Shown: positions 17,661 to 27,500 of the stretch, piece after piece
Layout of the letters: each line of letters opens with the position of its first letter
Numbering within the stretch: the first letter of the stretch is position 1
Source of the DNA: Rhodospirillales bacterium CG15_BIG_FIL_POST_REV_8_21_14_020_66_15
GTDB lineage: Bacteria; Pseudomonadota; Alphaproteobacteria; Rhodospirillales; Casp-alpha2
DNA: 55,032 nucleotides
Assembly (NCBI GenBank): GCA_002781745.1
Contig: PFFW01000015.1
Span: 8,441 to 63,472, forward strand
Reading direction: 5' to 3'
The notes under the pieces: model-generated
What the model saw: only the letters and a program-made list of their open reading frames with translations
Databases searched by the model: none
Told to the model about the DNA's origin: nothing
Program-made: the position numbers and the translations under genes

Positions 17661-17691
17661 CCGGCACGGACGTCTCTTTCGTCCGTGCCGG
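17661..17691 (+). other. Strong intercistronic stem-loop
   Basis: CCGGCACGGACG (17661-17672) pairs perfectly with CGTCCGTGCCGG (17680-17691) around a seven-base loop. No T-run follows, so it is probably a partial terminator or mRNA-stability element between the DUF3604 gene and the FAD gene 60 bp downstream. Confidence 0.6.
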
Positions 17692-17749
17692 CGCGCCCGC
17701 GCCCCGTCGAGCCATTCGAGACCACCAATCGGAAAATTGGGGACCAAAC

Positions 17750-19216
17750 GTGAAACCTTACGCATGGGACAGGGAAACGGACGTCATCGTCCTGGGTTTC
17801 GGTGGCGCCGGCGTGGCGGCGGCGGTCACGGCGCACGACCTGGGGGCGGAGGTCCTGATCCTGGAAAAGGCGCCCGAAGGCCGCCACGGCGGCAACACCC
17901 GGATCGCGGCGCAGGGCTACCTGAACACGTCGGACGCGGAAAAGGCGGCGACATACCTGGAGGCCCTGTGCGGCCCCTACAAGGTGCCGGACGAGATGAT
18001 CCGCGCCTGGGCCCGCGAGATGTGCCTGAACAACGACTGGCTTGCCGGTCTGGGCGGCGACCCGCAAGAGCACCAGCACCAGCCGGAAGGCATCGAATAT
18101 CCGGAACTGCCCGGCTCGGGCTGCGTGCACAAGTTCCACGATGGTCCCCGATACGGCTATTCGCTGACCTGGAAACGCTTTGAAAGCTTCGTCCGCGAAC
18201 GCGCCATCGCCGTCGAGTACGAGACCCCCGGCCGCGAACTGATCCAGGACGCGACGACCAGGGAAATCCTGGGCGTGCGCGCGGAAAGGGACGGAAAGCC
18301 CCATTTCGTCAAGGCTCGCAAGGCCGTCGTGCTGACCTGCGGCGGCTTCGAGAACAACCAGGAAATGATCCGCGACTATCTGCCGGGGGTGTCCCGCTGC
18401 TACCCGTCCGGCACCCCTTACAACGAAGGGGACGGCATCGCCATGGCCTTGGAGGTCGGCGCCGATCTTTGGCACATGAACAACTACGCGGGGCCGTCCC
18501 TGGCGCTCAAGGTGCCGGACTTTCCCGCCACCCTGTCGATCCAGGCGCTGCATTTCGCCAAGGAGTTTCCGGGCGGCATGATCGTCGTCGGCCCGGACGG
18601 CAGGCGCTTCTACGACGAGAAGTTCAAGCACCGTCACGGCAAGGTGCCGATCAACGGCGTGTGGTCGCCGATGCACGTGCCGACACCCATGTTCATGGTG
18701 TTCGATCAGGACATGATGGCGGCGGGGCCGCTCTACAACAAGGAGCCGAACCGCGGCTGGACACCGATCATGGAGCGCTACGACTGGAGCGACGACAACT
18801 CCGCCGAACTGGCGAAGGGCTGGATCAAGCGCGGCGACACGATCGCCGACCTGTCCCGCGTGATCGGCCTGGACCCGGTTGCCCTCGATGCCACGGTCGC
18901 GCGCTGGAACGACCAGGCGAAAGCCGGCGAGGATGCGGACTTCGGGCGCGGGTTGATGCTCGCGCCCCTGGCGACGGCGCCGTTCTACGCCATGGAATTG
19001 TCGCCCTCCATGATCAACACCCAGGGCGGCCCCCGGCGCAACCAGAACGCCCAGGTCCTGCGGCCCGACCGCACGCCCATTCCGCGACTCTACAGCGCGG
19101 GCGAACTCGGCTCCATCTACAGCTATCTGTACCAGGGCACGGGCAACATCGGTGAATGCCTGGCCTTCGGACGGATCGCCGGGCGCAACGCCGCCGCCGA
19201 AGCGCCCTGGTCCTGA
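17750..19216 (+). CDS. FAD-dependent oxidoreductase (fumarate reductase / tricarballylate dehydrogenase-like)
   Basis: A 488-residue flavoprotein. The Rossmann FAD site is VLGFGGAGVAAAVTAHDLGA near residues 15-34, followed by EKAPEGRHGGNTR. The C-terminal FAD segment is SAGELGSIYSYLYQGTGNIG. The middle region is the substrate-capping domain of the fumarate reductase/3-ketosteroid dehydrogenase group. A GTG start has GGGGA 7 bp upstream. It lies 115 bp downstream of the DUF3604 gene on the same strand and presumably oxidises or reduces an intermediate in the same route. No heme or secretion signal is present, so it is cytoplasmic. Confidence 0.88.
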   Translation: MKPYAWDRETDVIVLGFGGAGVAAAVTAHDLGAEVLILEKAPEGRHGGNTRIAAQGYLNTSDAEKAATYLEALCGPYKVPDEMIRAWAREMCLNNDWLAGLGGDPQEHQHQPEGIEYPELPGSGCVHKFHDGPRYGYSLTWKRFESFVRERAIAVEYETPGRELIQDATTREILGVRAERDGKPHFVKARKAVVLTCGGFENNQEMIRDYLPGVSRCYPSGTPYNEGDGIAMALEVGADLWHMNNYAGPSLALKVPDFPATLSIQALHFAKEFPGGMIVVGPDGRRFYDEKFKHRHGKVPINGVWSPMHVPTPMFMVFDQDMMAAGPLYNKEPNRGWTPIMERYDWSDDNSAELAKGWIKRGDTIADLSRVIGLDPVALDATVARWNDQAKAGEDADFGRGLMLAPLATAPFYAMELSPSMINTQGGPRRNQNAQVLRPDRTPIPRLYSAGELGSIYSYLYQGTGNIGECLAFGRIAGRNAAAEAPWS

Positions 19217-19222
19217 CCGGCG

Positions 19223-20110
19223 TCAGGCGGCGGCCGTCGGTTCGACCGGCGCCACGTCGACGGCCACTGCGACCTTGTGGGCGCCGCCGCCCAGCACCAT
19301 GCCGTTGACGGGGCTGACGTCGCCGTAATCGCGGCCCCAGGCGACGGTGATGTGCTCGTTCCCCGGCATCATGTTGTTGGTGGGGTCGAGGTCGACCCAG
19401 CCGTGCCCGGGCACCCAAAGGGCAAGCCAGGCGTGCGACGCGTCGGCGCCGACCTTGCGTTCCTGGCCTTCGGGCGGATGGGTCCGCAGATAACCCGAGA
19501 CATAGCGCGCCGGCAGGTCCATGGACCGCAGGCAGGCGATTTGCAGGTGGGCGAAGTCCTGGCACACGCCGCGCTTGTCGGCCAGTACCCGGTCGATGGG
19601 GGTGGAGATGTCGGTCACGCCGCCCTCGTACTTGAATTCCGTGAAGATGCGCGACATGAGATCGAGCGCCCCCTCCAGCACGGGGCAGCCCGGCGGGAAC
19701 GACGCCCGGGCATAGGCCTCGGCCTGGCCCGACACGGTGAACGGGCTTTCATAGATGTACTGGCTGGCATCCAGGCAGACCGGGTCCGCCTGGTTCACCA
19801 GGTAGCCGGCGACCGCTTCCCAGGGCACCGTGGCCGCCGGGTCGGGCGTCGGCAGAGTATGGATCTCGACCTGGCAGGTGGAGACGATGGAGAGCTTGTT
19901 GTGCGGCTCCTCGATCGTCAAATAGGTCGTCGGATTGCCGAAGAAGTCCGCGTCCTCTTTCGCCAGGGTCGGCGCCGGTTCGATGATCAGGGCGTGGTGG
20001 TGGGTCGTCTGCTGCGGGCAGGCGCGCGGCGTCAGATGAAGCAGGTGCTGGGACAGGGCCACGTCCCAGGTGTAGGTGATCGTCGTTTGATGGCTGATGT
20101 CGTAGATCAC
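19223..20110 (-). CDS. Transglutaminase-like cysteine protease family protein
   Basis: A 295-residue protein. An N-terminal beta domain (IYDISHQTTITYTWDVALSQ) precedes the transglutaminase core: Cys in KRGVCQDFAHLQIACLRS, His in DASHAWLALWVPG and Asp in WVDLDPTNN. No export signal is seen. The GTG start overlaps the TGA of the preceding ATP-grasp/alpha-E gene (GTGA), so the two are translationally coupled. In the family this gene travels with circularly permuted ATP-grasp, alpha-E and DUF2126 genes, a set proposed by comparative genomics to modify or cleave peptides. The exact reaction is unknown. Confidence 0.9.
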   Translation of the reverse strand: MIYDISHQTTITYTWDVALSQHLLHLTPRACPQQTTHHHALIIEPAPTLAKEDADFFGNPTTYLTIEEPHNKLSIVSTCQVEIHTLPTPDPAATVPWEAVAGYLVNQADPVCLDASQYIYESPFTVSGQAEAYARASFPPGCPVLEGALDLMSRIFTEFKYEGGVTDISTPIDRVLADKRGVCQDFAHLQIACLRSMDLPARYVSGYLRTHPPEGQERKVGADASHAWLALWVPGHGWVDLDPTNNMMPGNEHITVAWGRDYGDVSPVNGMVLGGGAHKVAVAVDVAPVEPTAAA

Positions 20111-22686
20111 GGCGTGACGCCGCCGGCGGAGGCGCTGCGCGTCGGCAGCACGTGGCTGAAGTACTTGCGCGCGAGGGCGTTGGACATTTCCAGCACCTGG
20201 GTGTTGACGGCGTCGAGGAACTGGGCCAGTTCGACGCGCTGGCCGCGCCTGTTGCGCCGTTCGCAGAGCGCCGTCACGTCGACCAGCCGAAGCTGGCTGT
20301 GCATGGACTGCACCAGGTACTCCTCGCGCGACAGGGTGGCGCTTTCCTCGTCGTGGGGGAAGTGGCGGATATGCTCGGCCAGGGTGGCGACCTGGAAGGC
20401 GAGCGAGCGCGGGTTGGTGTCGTCGGCCAGCAGGAGGTCGACCACCGCCGGCAGCTGCACGGTGGACAGGTACCGCGTGCGATAGGTCATGGAGCTGTCG
20501 CCCAGTTCCAGAAGCAGGTCGAGGCGGCCCTCCTCGGCCGGGTTGCCGTCGACCACGAGTTCGCGGATCAGCTTGGCCATGTGGGTCGTACGGTCGACGC
20601 GCCGTCCCGTGTCCAACAGGCGCCAGCCGAGCGAACGCGTCATGTTCTCCATCTGCATGCCGCTGAAGGCCGACAGTTCCTCGAGGATGTGGTTCAACAG
20701 CTCCAGTGCCGCGCTGACGTCGAGGCGGATCATCGCCGCCCGGCCCATGGCGCTCTGGTGGAGGCCGTTGAGCACGCGCCAGGAATCCGTCGACAGGCGC
20801 TCGCGGACCAGGGACGCCGTGCGTTGCAGGTTGCCCAGGAGGTTCAACAGGCCGTTGGCCCGCGCGCGGTCGAACAGGATCATGGCCATCTCGCGCTCCA
20901 CGGCGCGGATGCCGCCGGCGGCCGCCTTCTGGGCCGTGCGCCGGTTCAGGTAATCCAGGTCGACCAGGATGTTGGTGAGCCTGGTCAAGGTTTGCGGGTC
21001 GTCGCCGGCTCCCGCTTCGCCGGCCAGCCGCAGGATCATCGCCCGCATCAGGCGCACGGAGCTTTCCGTGCGTTCCGCATAGCGGCCTAGCCAGAACAGG
21101 TTGTCGGCCACGCGCGACGGCAGGTCGCTGCCGCTGCGCCGCAGGGTCACCGCCTGGTCCGGCGCCGCCAGCCGCGTGAAGGTGGATACGGGGCCGTCGG
21201 ACAGCACCCAGGTATCCTTGGACGCATCGCCCTGCTGCATGGTGATCGCCTGGGCGTCGACGCTGTCCGTGGTGCGGGTCAGGCCGCCGGGCATGACGCG
21301 GTAGCTGTCGCCCTCGGCGCACAGGTAGACCCGCAGCACCACCGGCCGCGGGGCGATGCCGTCCTCGGACCAGCCGGGCGTGGTCGACAGCGTCAGCGTT
21401 TCCTGCCCGAAGTACTGGTAGCCGCGCCGGTTCAGGAGGTCGATGACCTCCTGCCGCCGCTCGCCCGACGCCTGGCCCGGCAGGAGGGCGCCCTTGCGGT
21501 TGTTGAGGATCGAGGAGTTTGAGAAGGTCGGCCGCAGCACCAGTTCGTCCAGATGCCGGCTGACGTACTCCCGTTCCTGTTCCTGACCGCACCACCAGGT
21601 CGCCAGCGACGGCACCTTCAGGTCCTCGCCCAGCAATTCCCGGCACAGGCCGGGATAGAAGCTCATCAGGGCCTCGCATTCGACGACGCCGGAGCCCAGC
21701 GAGTTGGCGACCACGACGTTGCCCGCGCGCACGGCGGCAACCAGCCCGGCGACGCCGAGCAGCGAATCGATGCGCAGTTCCAAGGGGTCGCAGAAATCGC
21801 TGTCGACCCGGCGCAGGATCAGGTCGACCTGTTTCAGGCCGTTGAGGGTCTTGAGGAAGACCTTGTTGTCGCGCACGGTCAGGTCCGCGCCTTCGACCAG
21901 CGGGAAGCCCAGGTAGCGCGCCAGATAGGCGTGTTCGAAATAGGTTTCGTTGTGCGGCCCCGGCGTCAGCAGCACTGCAAGGGGTTCGTCCTTGCCCGTC
22001 AGGTCGATCAGGTTGTCGCTGAGGGCCTGGAAGAACCCGGCCAGGCGGTGGACCTGGGCGGTGCGGAAGATGTCGGGCAGGGTGCGCGCCAGGACGATGC
22101 GGTTCTCCAGCGTGTAGCCGGCGCCCGACGGCGCCTGGGTGCGGTCGCTCAGGACCCACCAGCGCTGGTCGGCGGCGCGCGCCAGGTCGAAGGCGAGGAA
22201 ATGCAGGTGCACGCCGTCGGGCGGATCGATGCCGCGCATGGGCCGCAGGAACGCCGGATTGCCGTAGACCAGGGACGACGGCAGCAGGTTGCGCTTCAAC
22301 AGGGTCTGGTCGCCGTAGACGTCGTGGACGATGGCGTTCAGCAGCTTGGCCCGCTGGATCAGTCCGGCCTCCAGCGACTTCCATTCCTCGGCCCCGATCA
22401 GGAAGGGGATCGGGTCCATGCGCCACGGGCGGGTGGACTCGCCGGTTTCGTCGTAGATGTTGTAGGTGGTGCCGTTTTCGCGGACCAGGCGCTGCGCCGT
22501 GTCCCAGCGTTCGCGCAGTTCCTGGTCGGAGAACCGCCCCAGGCTCTCCAGGAAATCACGCCAATGGGGGCGCACGCCCGCCTGGACGTCCATCATCTCG
22601 TCATGGACGCCGGGAAAGGGGGCGTAGTCGTCGGCCAGGTGGATGCCCTGCGCCACGCCGTTTTTCGCCCGATCGAAGCCGTTCAC
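20107..22686 (-). CDS. Circularly permuted type 2 ATP-grasp protein fused to an alpha-E domain
   Basis: A two-part protein of about 859 residues. Residues ~1-500 are the circularly permuted ATP-grasp region (formerly DUF404/DUF407), with LPSSLVYGNPAFLRPMRGI, GPHNETYFEHAYLARYLG and GSGVVECEALMSF. From about residue 520 an all-helical alpha-E domain (DUF403) follows: RVADNLFWLGRYAERTESS, then long helices to HVLPTRSAS. ATP-grasp enzymes form amide or peptide bonds; alpha-E is a predicted partner. A GTG start at 22686 is preferred because GGAG lies 6 bp before it; a TTG at 22698 is also in frame. Separate genes are common elsewhere, so the fusion confirms that the two parts act together. Confidence 0.88.
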   Translation of the reverse strand: MNGFDRAKNGVAQGIHLADDYAPFPGVHDEMMDVQAGVRPHWRDFLESLGRFSDQELRERWDTAQRLVRENGTTYNIYDETGESTRPWRMDPIPFLIGAEEWKSLEAGLIQRAKLLNAIVHDVYGDQTLLKRNLLPSSLVYGNPAFLRPMRGIDPPDGVHLHFLAFDLARAADQRWWVLSDRTQAPSGAGYTLENRIVLARTLPDIFRTAQVHRLAGFFQALSDNLIDLTGKDEPLAVLLTPGPHNETYFEHAYLARYLGFPLVEGADLTVRDNKVFLKTLNGLKQVDLILRRVDSDFCDPLELRIDSLLGVAGLVAAVRAGNVVVANSLGSGVVECEALMSFYPGLCRELLGEDLKVPSLATWWCGQEQEREYVSRHLDELVLRPTFSNSSILNNRKGALLPGQASGERRQEVIDLLNRRGYQYFGQETLTLSTTPGWSEDGIAPRPVVLRVYLCAEGDSYRVMPGGLTRTTDSVDAQAITMQQGDASKDTWVLSDGPVSTFTRLAAPDQAVTLRRSGSDLPSRVADNLFWLGRYAERTESSVRLMRAMILRLAGEAGAGDDPQTLTRLTNILVDLDYLNRRTAQKAAAGGIRAVEREMAMILFDRARANGLLNLLGNLQRTASLVRERLSTDSWRVLNGLHQSAMGRAAMIRLDVSAALELLNHILEELSAFSGMQMENMTRSLGWRLLDTGRRVDRTTHMAKLIRELVVDGNPAEEGRLDLLLELGDSSMTYRTRYLSTVQLPAVVDLLLADDTNPRSLAFQVATLAEHIRHFPHDEESATLSREEYLVQSMHSQLRLVDVTALCERRNRRGQRVELAQFLDAVNTQVLEMSNALARKYFSHVLPTRSASAGGVTP

Positions 22687-22769
22687 GCGATGCTCCAAAC
22701 CCCAGTCGGCCCAGGCCCGTTGCGGAAGCGCGAGGATAGGAGATCGCGGGTTGGTCCGCTAGGGCCCTT

Positions 22770-24038
22770 CTAACGCCTTGGCCACAGGCGCCGCGCCGTG
22801 AATGCCAGCGGCCATCCGGCCACGAAGGCGGCGGCCGGATTCGCGAGGAGGCAGATGACACCGACGAGGGTCAGAACCGTCCGGTCCCGCGCGTCGAAGC
22901 GCATCGGCTTTGACGACAAGGCAAGCTCCAGGCCGGAAACCAGCAGGAGAGTTCCAAGCACCGCGTCTGGAACCATGCGTAGCAGGGCATATCCGCCGTC
23001 GCCCAGGAAAAGGCCCAGGGCGAGGAACATCAGGCCGATGAGGAGCGGTGCCGTGGCCGTACGGGCGCCGAACCGGTGGTGGGCGGCGACGCCGCCGGCG
23101 CCGTGGCACATCGGGTATCCGCCGAACGGGGCCGCCAGCAAGTTGCCGATCCCGGTGGTCAGGCTCAGGTTCCGCTCGGTGACCGGGACCACCTCCTTGG
23201 GGAAAAGTTGCCGCGTCACGGCGGCGGTGACGATGATCGCGTTGGTCAGGGTCAGGGGGATCTGGGGCAGCACGGCGTGCTCGATCCCCGTGGCGATCGC
23301 CGCCCAGTCGGGAATTACGAGCGGGGGCAGGTGAAGGCCGATCTTCAAGTCGGGAAACGGCTCGGCGATGCCGAAAGCCTGTCCGGCGGCGGTCCCCACG
23401 CCGAGTACGATCAAAGCGGCGGGCAGGCGTCCGCCGCGCAGCAGAACGATGGCGAGGGCGCACATGGCGGCGGCGAACCAGGGCTGATCCGCCATCAGCG
23501 ACAGGCCCAGCATCGCCAGCGACAGGCCGAGCCCAAGCTGCAGGCCGGCGGCGACGGTTTCAGGAATCGCACGCGCAAGCCGGTCGATCAGTCCCGTCAC
23601 GGCGGCAACGAGGAAGAACAGCCCGAGCACCAGCCCGACCCCGGCGATGACCTCGGGAGACACCGGCTCCACCAATACGGCCGCCGACGCCGCCTTCATG
23701 GGTTGGACGGCGATGGGCAGGCCGTAGAAGGCGCCCGTGAAGATGTAGAACAAGCCGAAGGTGGTGAGGATGCCGGCTGGCGCCATGCCCACCACGGTAA
23801 TTGCGCCGATGATGTGCGGCAGGAAGGTTCCCAGGTCGCCGAGCGCGCCGGAGATTTCGCCCGCCGATTTTCCGAAGCGGGGGCGCACATACATGGGTAG
23901 GGCTTCGGCTGCCTGGCGGCGGCAGCGCACGGGTATCCAGGCGAAGGGAAAGCGCGATGCGGCGGTACGCGATACCGGTTCCACTCCCTGGGGAGGAGGC
24001 GATGCCTGGTGCGGATGTCCCGTATTGATTGCGGTCAT
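22770..24038 (-). CDS. MOT1-type molybdate/sulfate transporter
   Basis: A 422-residue inner-membrane protein with about ten helices. Family hallmarks are SAGEISGALGDLGTFLPHI, LFYIFTGAFYGLPIAVQPMK, LTLTNAIIVTAAV and FGGYPMCHGAGGVAAHH, the last two corresponding to the conserved anion-site repeats of SulP-like MOT1 proteins. It imports molybdate, or less likely sulfate. The ModE-like gene downstream on the same strand side and the operator at 24098-24119 support molybdate. The ATG at 24038 has AAGGA nearby but its first ~48 residues are not hydrophobic or obviously conserved; a start at 23894 is a good alternative. Confidence 0.85.
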   Translation of the reverse strand: MTAINTGHPHQASPPPQGVEPVSRTAASRFPFAWIPVRCRRQAAEALPMYVRPRFGKSAGEISGALGDLGTFLPHIIGAITVVGMAPAGILTTFGLFYIFTGAFYGLPIAVQPMKAASAAVLVEPVSPEVIAGVGLVLGLFFLVAAVTGLIDRLARAIPETVAAGLQLGLGLSLAMLGLSLMADQPWFAAAMCALAIVLLRGGRLPAALIVLGVGTAAGQAFGIAEPFPDLKIGLHLPPLVIPDWAAIATGIEHAVLPQIPLTLTNAIIVTAAVTRQLFPKEVVPVTERNLSLTTGIGNLLAAPFGGYPMCHGAGGVAAHHRFGARTATAPLLIGLMFLALGLFLGDGGYALLRMVPDAVLGTLLLVSGLELALSSKPMRFDARDRTVLTLVGVICLLANPAAAFVAGWPLAFTARRLWPRR

Positions 24039-24097
24039 GAATCCTTGGTGCGCCGGTTAAGATTCCGACGACCATAGGTGCTCGCCGCCGGAGGTCC

Positions 24098-24119
24098 GAT
24101 ATGGTTTTTCCGGCATATC
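24098..24119. promoter_or_regulatory. ModE-box-like palindrome upstream of the molybdate transporter
   Basis: GATAT (24098-24102) and ATATC (24115-24119) form an inverted repeat with a 12-base spacer, 60 bp before the transporter ATG and just after the ModE-like gene stop. It resembles the outer arms of ModE sites. Binding by the adjacent protein is inferred. Confidence 0.4.
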
Positions 24120-24144
24120 CGCCGCGTCGGTCGCGGCGACGGGG

Positions 24145-24510
24145 TCAGGGGGCGCCGACCAGGTCGTTGAATTCACGAATTTCCCTGGCAATGGCCTGTT
24201 CCGCGCGCTTCTCCATTCGGCGATAGCGGGCCAGAACATCCTGGCCCATGGGCGTCAATACGGTTCGCCCGCGGTTCGTCCCGCCTTTCGACGTTTCCAC
24301 CAGCGGGCCGCGAAACGCCGCGTTCATGGCCTTCACCAGCCCCCAGGCCCGGCGATAGTTCATGCCGAGTTGGCGCGCGGCCTCGGCCAGGGAGTCGGTC
24401 TCCCCGATCTTCTCCAGAAGGTCGGCCTTGCCCGGACCGATGGCGTTGACCTGGGCAAGCCGAACCCGGATGAAGGAATCCGGACGCTGCGCTTTCGAAT
24501 AGCTGGCCAT
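24145..24510 (-). CDS. ModE-like winged-helix repressor lacking a molybdate-binding domain
   Basis: A 121-residue protein made only of the ModE/LysR-type winged helix: GPGKADLLEKIGETDSLAEA, then ARQLGMNYRRAWGLVKAMN and a wing with GGTNRGRTVLTPMG. The TOBE/MOP domains that bind molybdate in full ModE are absent, as in the single-domain proteins of some proteobacteria. The ATG at 24510 has GGAAGG 7 bp upstream; a GTG at 24534 overlapping the DUF2126 stop is an alternative that would couple translation. It likely controls the molybdate transporter downstream. Confidence 0.85.
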   Translation of the reverse strand: MASYSKAQRPDSFIRVRLAQVNAIGPGKADLLEKIGETDSLAEAARQLGMNYRRAWGLVKAMNAAFRGPLVETSKGGTNRGRTVLTPMGQDVLARYRRMEKRAEQAIAREIREFNDLVGAP

Positions 24511-24530
24511 CCTGCCGCCTTCCACCCGGT

Positions 24531-27500
24531 TCACGAGACGTTATGCCGGTACACCTTTGTGCGCCGGAGGTCGAGCGTCATGGGGAATTCGCCGCTTTCG
24601 CTCCGCCGGGGCGGGCCGGACGGGCCGGGGGTATGGCCGATGTCCTCGAACCGCGCCAGGCGGCGGCTTTCCGCCTCGTAGGCGTTGACGGGGAAGTGCT
24701 CGAAATTGCGCCCGCCGGGATGGGCCACGTGGTAGGTGCAGCCCGCCACCGCGCGCCCGGTCCAGGTGTCGTAGAGGTCGAACACCAAAGGCGCGTCGAC
24801 GTCCACGTTCGGATGCAAGGCCGAGGCCGGTTTCCATGCCTTGAAACGTACGCCGGCGAAGAACTCCCCGGCCTTGCCGGTGGCGGTCAGCGGCACCTCG
24901 TAGCCGTTGCAGGCGATGCGGTGGCGCCCGCCGGTCATGCCGGTGATTCGAACCTGCAGGCGTTCGACGGACGAGTCGACGAAGCGCACCGTACCGCCGG
25001 CCGCCCCTTCCTCGCCCATCACATGCCAGGGCTCCAGCGCTTGGCGCAGCTCGATTTCCATCTGCTCGTACTGCACCGCGCCGTAACGCGGAAAGCGAAA
25101 CTCGAAATGCGGCGCGAACCAGGCCGCGTCGAAGGGATAACCGGCCAGGTTCATGTCGCGGATCACGTCCTCGAAATCGGCCCAGACCGCGTGCGGCAGC
25201 ATGAAACGGTCGTGCAGCAGCGTGCCCCAGCGGACCAGCGGTCCCGAATAGGGCGTGTCCCAAAACCGCGCGATCAGGGCGCGGAGAAGCAATTGCTGCG
25301 TGAGGCTCATGCGCGTGTGGGGCGGCATCTCGAAGGCGCGGAACTCTACCAGGCCCAGACGCCCCGTCGGGCCGTCCGGGGAATACAGCTTGTCGATGCA
25401 GATTTCCGTGCGATGGGTGTTCCCGGAAACGTCGATCAGCAGGTTGCGCAGGATGCGGTCGACCAGCCAGGGCGGGCAGTCCGTGCCCTCGTCACGTATC
25501 GGGTCCGGAATCTGGGCGAAGGCGATCTCCAACTCGTACAGGCCGTCATGGCGCGCCTCGTCGACGCGCGGCGCCTGGCTGGTCGGGCCGATGAACATGC
25601 CGGAGAACAGGTAGGATAGGCTCGGATGATGCTGCCAGTAGGTGATCAGCGAGCGCAACAGGTCCGGCCGCCGCAGGAACGGGCTGTCCTTGGCCGTCGG
25701 GCCGCCGCAGACCACGTGGTTGCCGCCGCCGGTGCCGGTGTGGCGGCCGTCGAGCATGAATTTCTCTGTGCCCAGGCGGCTCTGGCGCGCCTCCTCGTAA
25801 AGGGTTTCCGTGTTCTCGACCATCTCGCGCCAGCTTGCCGCCGGGTGGATGTTGACTTCGAGCACGCCCGGGTCGGGCGTCACCTTGATGACGTTGAGGC
25901 GCGGGTCCGGCGGCGGTTCGTAGCCCTCGATATGCACGGGCAGGCCGGTCTCGGCCACGGCGTCCTCGACGGCGGCGATCAGGTCCAGATAGTCCTCGAG
26001 CGTCTCCGTCGGCGGCATGAAGACGCAGAGCCGCCCGTCCCGGGGCTCCACGGTGAGGGCCGCGCGCACCCGCCGCCCCTTGCCGCCGAGCGACTGCCGG
26101 GTGACCGTCTGGCGGCTGGCGTCCGGATGCTCGCTGCCCTGCAGGTAGGGCTGGTGCGCCGCATCGGGCTTGGGCAGGTCCGGGAACTCGGAGAACGGGT
26201 CCGCCGGCACGATGTAGGGATAGTCGACCGCCGGAACGTGGGGCAGGGACGGCAGCGGCAGGCGGAAGCCCACGGGCGAATCCCCGGGGATCAGGACCAG
26301 CCTGTCCGTGCGCATGGACCAGGGCTCCGAGACCCAGCGGCGTGACCCGTCCCGCGCGTTCCAGCGCTGCACGGGCAGGACGTAGCCGGTCGGCTTCGAC
26401 AGCCCGCGGGAAAACACCTTGGCCAGGCGTTCGCGTTCCAGCGGGTCGTCGAGCTTGGAATCCTCCAGGCTCACGTTCTCGGGCAGGCGGCGTTCCTGCT
26501 CCATGAAGTGCCAGGGGTCTTCGTAGGCGGCGGTGACGGCGTCGCTCGGCACCTCCAGGCGTTCGGCGATGCCCTTGGCGAAGGTCTCGGCGGTGGCGAT
26601 GTCGGGGTTGTGATCGACCGTCTCGCGGGCGAAGGCGTCCTGGTCGCGCCAGATGGGCACGCCGTCCCTGCGCCAGTAGAGCGCGAAGGCCCAGCGCGGG
26701 AGCTGTTCGCCCGGATACCACTTGCCCTGGCCGTAGTGCAGCAGGCCCTGCGGCGCGTACTTGTCGCGCAGCCTTCGGATCAGGTCGTCGGCGAGCGGCC
26801 GCTTGGTCTTGCCGACGGCGGCGGTGTTCCATTCGTCGGCGTCGACATGGTCGATGGACACGAAGGTCGGCTCGCCGCCGAGGGTCAGGCGCACGTCGCG
26901 CTCGGTCAATTGCCTGTCGGTCTCGACGCCCAGGGCGTCGATGGCCCGCCACTGGTCCTCGGTGTAAGGCTTGGTCACGCGCGGGCTTTCCTGGATGCGC
27001 GTGATCAGCATGTCGAAGTCGAAATCGACCCGGCACTCGCCGACCGAGCCGGTGATGGGCGCTGCGCTGCGCGGGCGCGGCGTCGCGGCCAGCGGGATGT
27101 GTCCCTCGCCGGCCAGCAGGCCCGACGTGGGGTCGAGCCCGACCCACCCGGCGCCGGGCAGGTAGACCTCGGCCCAGGCGTGCAGGTCGGTGAAGTCCGC
27201 CTCCGCCCCCGACGGCCCGTCGAGCGACTTCACGTCGGGCTTCAGCTGGATCAGGTAGCCGGACACGAAACGCGCGGCGAAGCCCAGATGGCGCAGGATT
27301 TCGACCAGCAGCCAGCCCGTGTCGCGGCAGCTTCCCTTGCCGCGCTCCAGGGTCTCGTCGCAGGTCTGCACGCCCGGCTCCATGCGGATCAGGTATTCGA
27401 TCTCGCCCTGCAGGCGGTGGTTCAGGCCGACCAGGAAATCGACGGTTGAGCCTTCGGGCCGCGGCAGGGCGTCCAGCCATTTTTGCAGCAGCCGGCCCGC

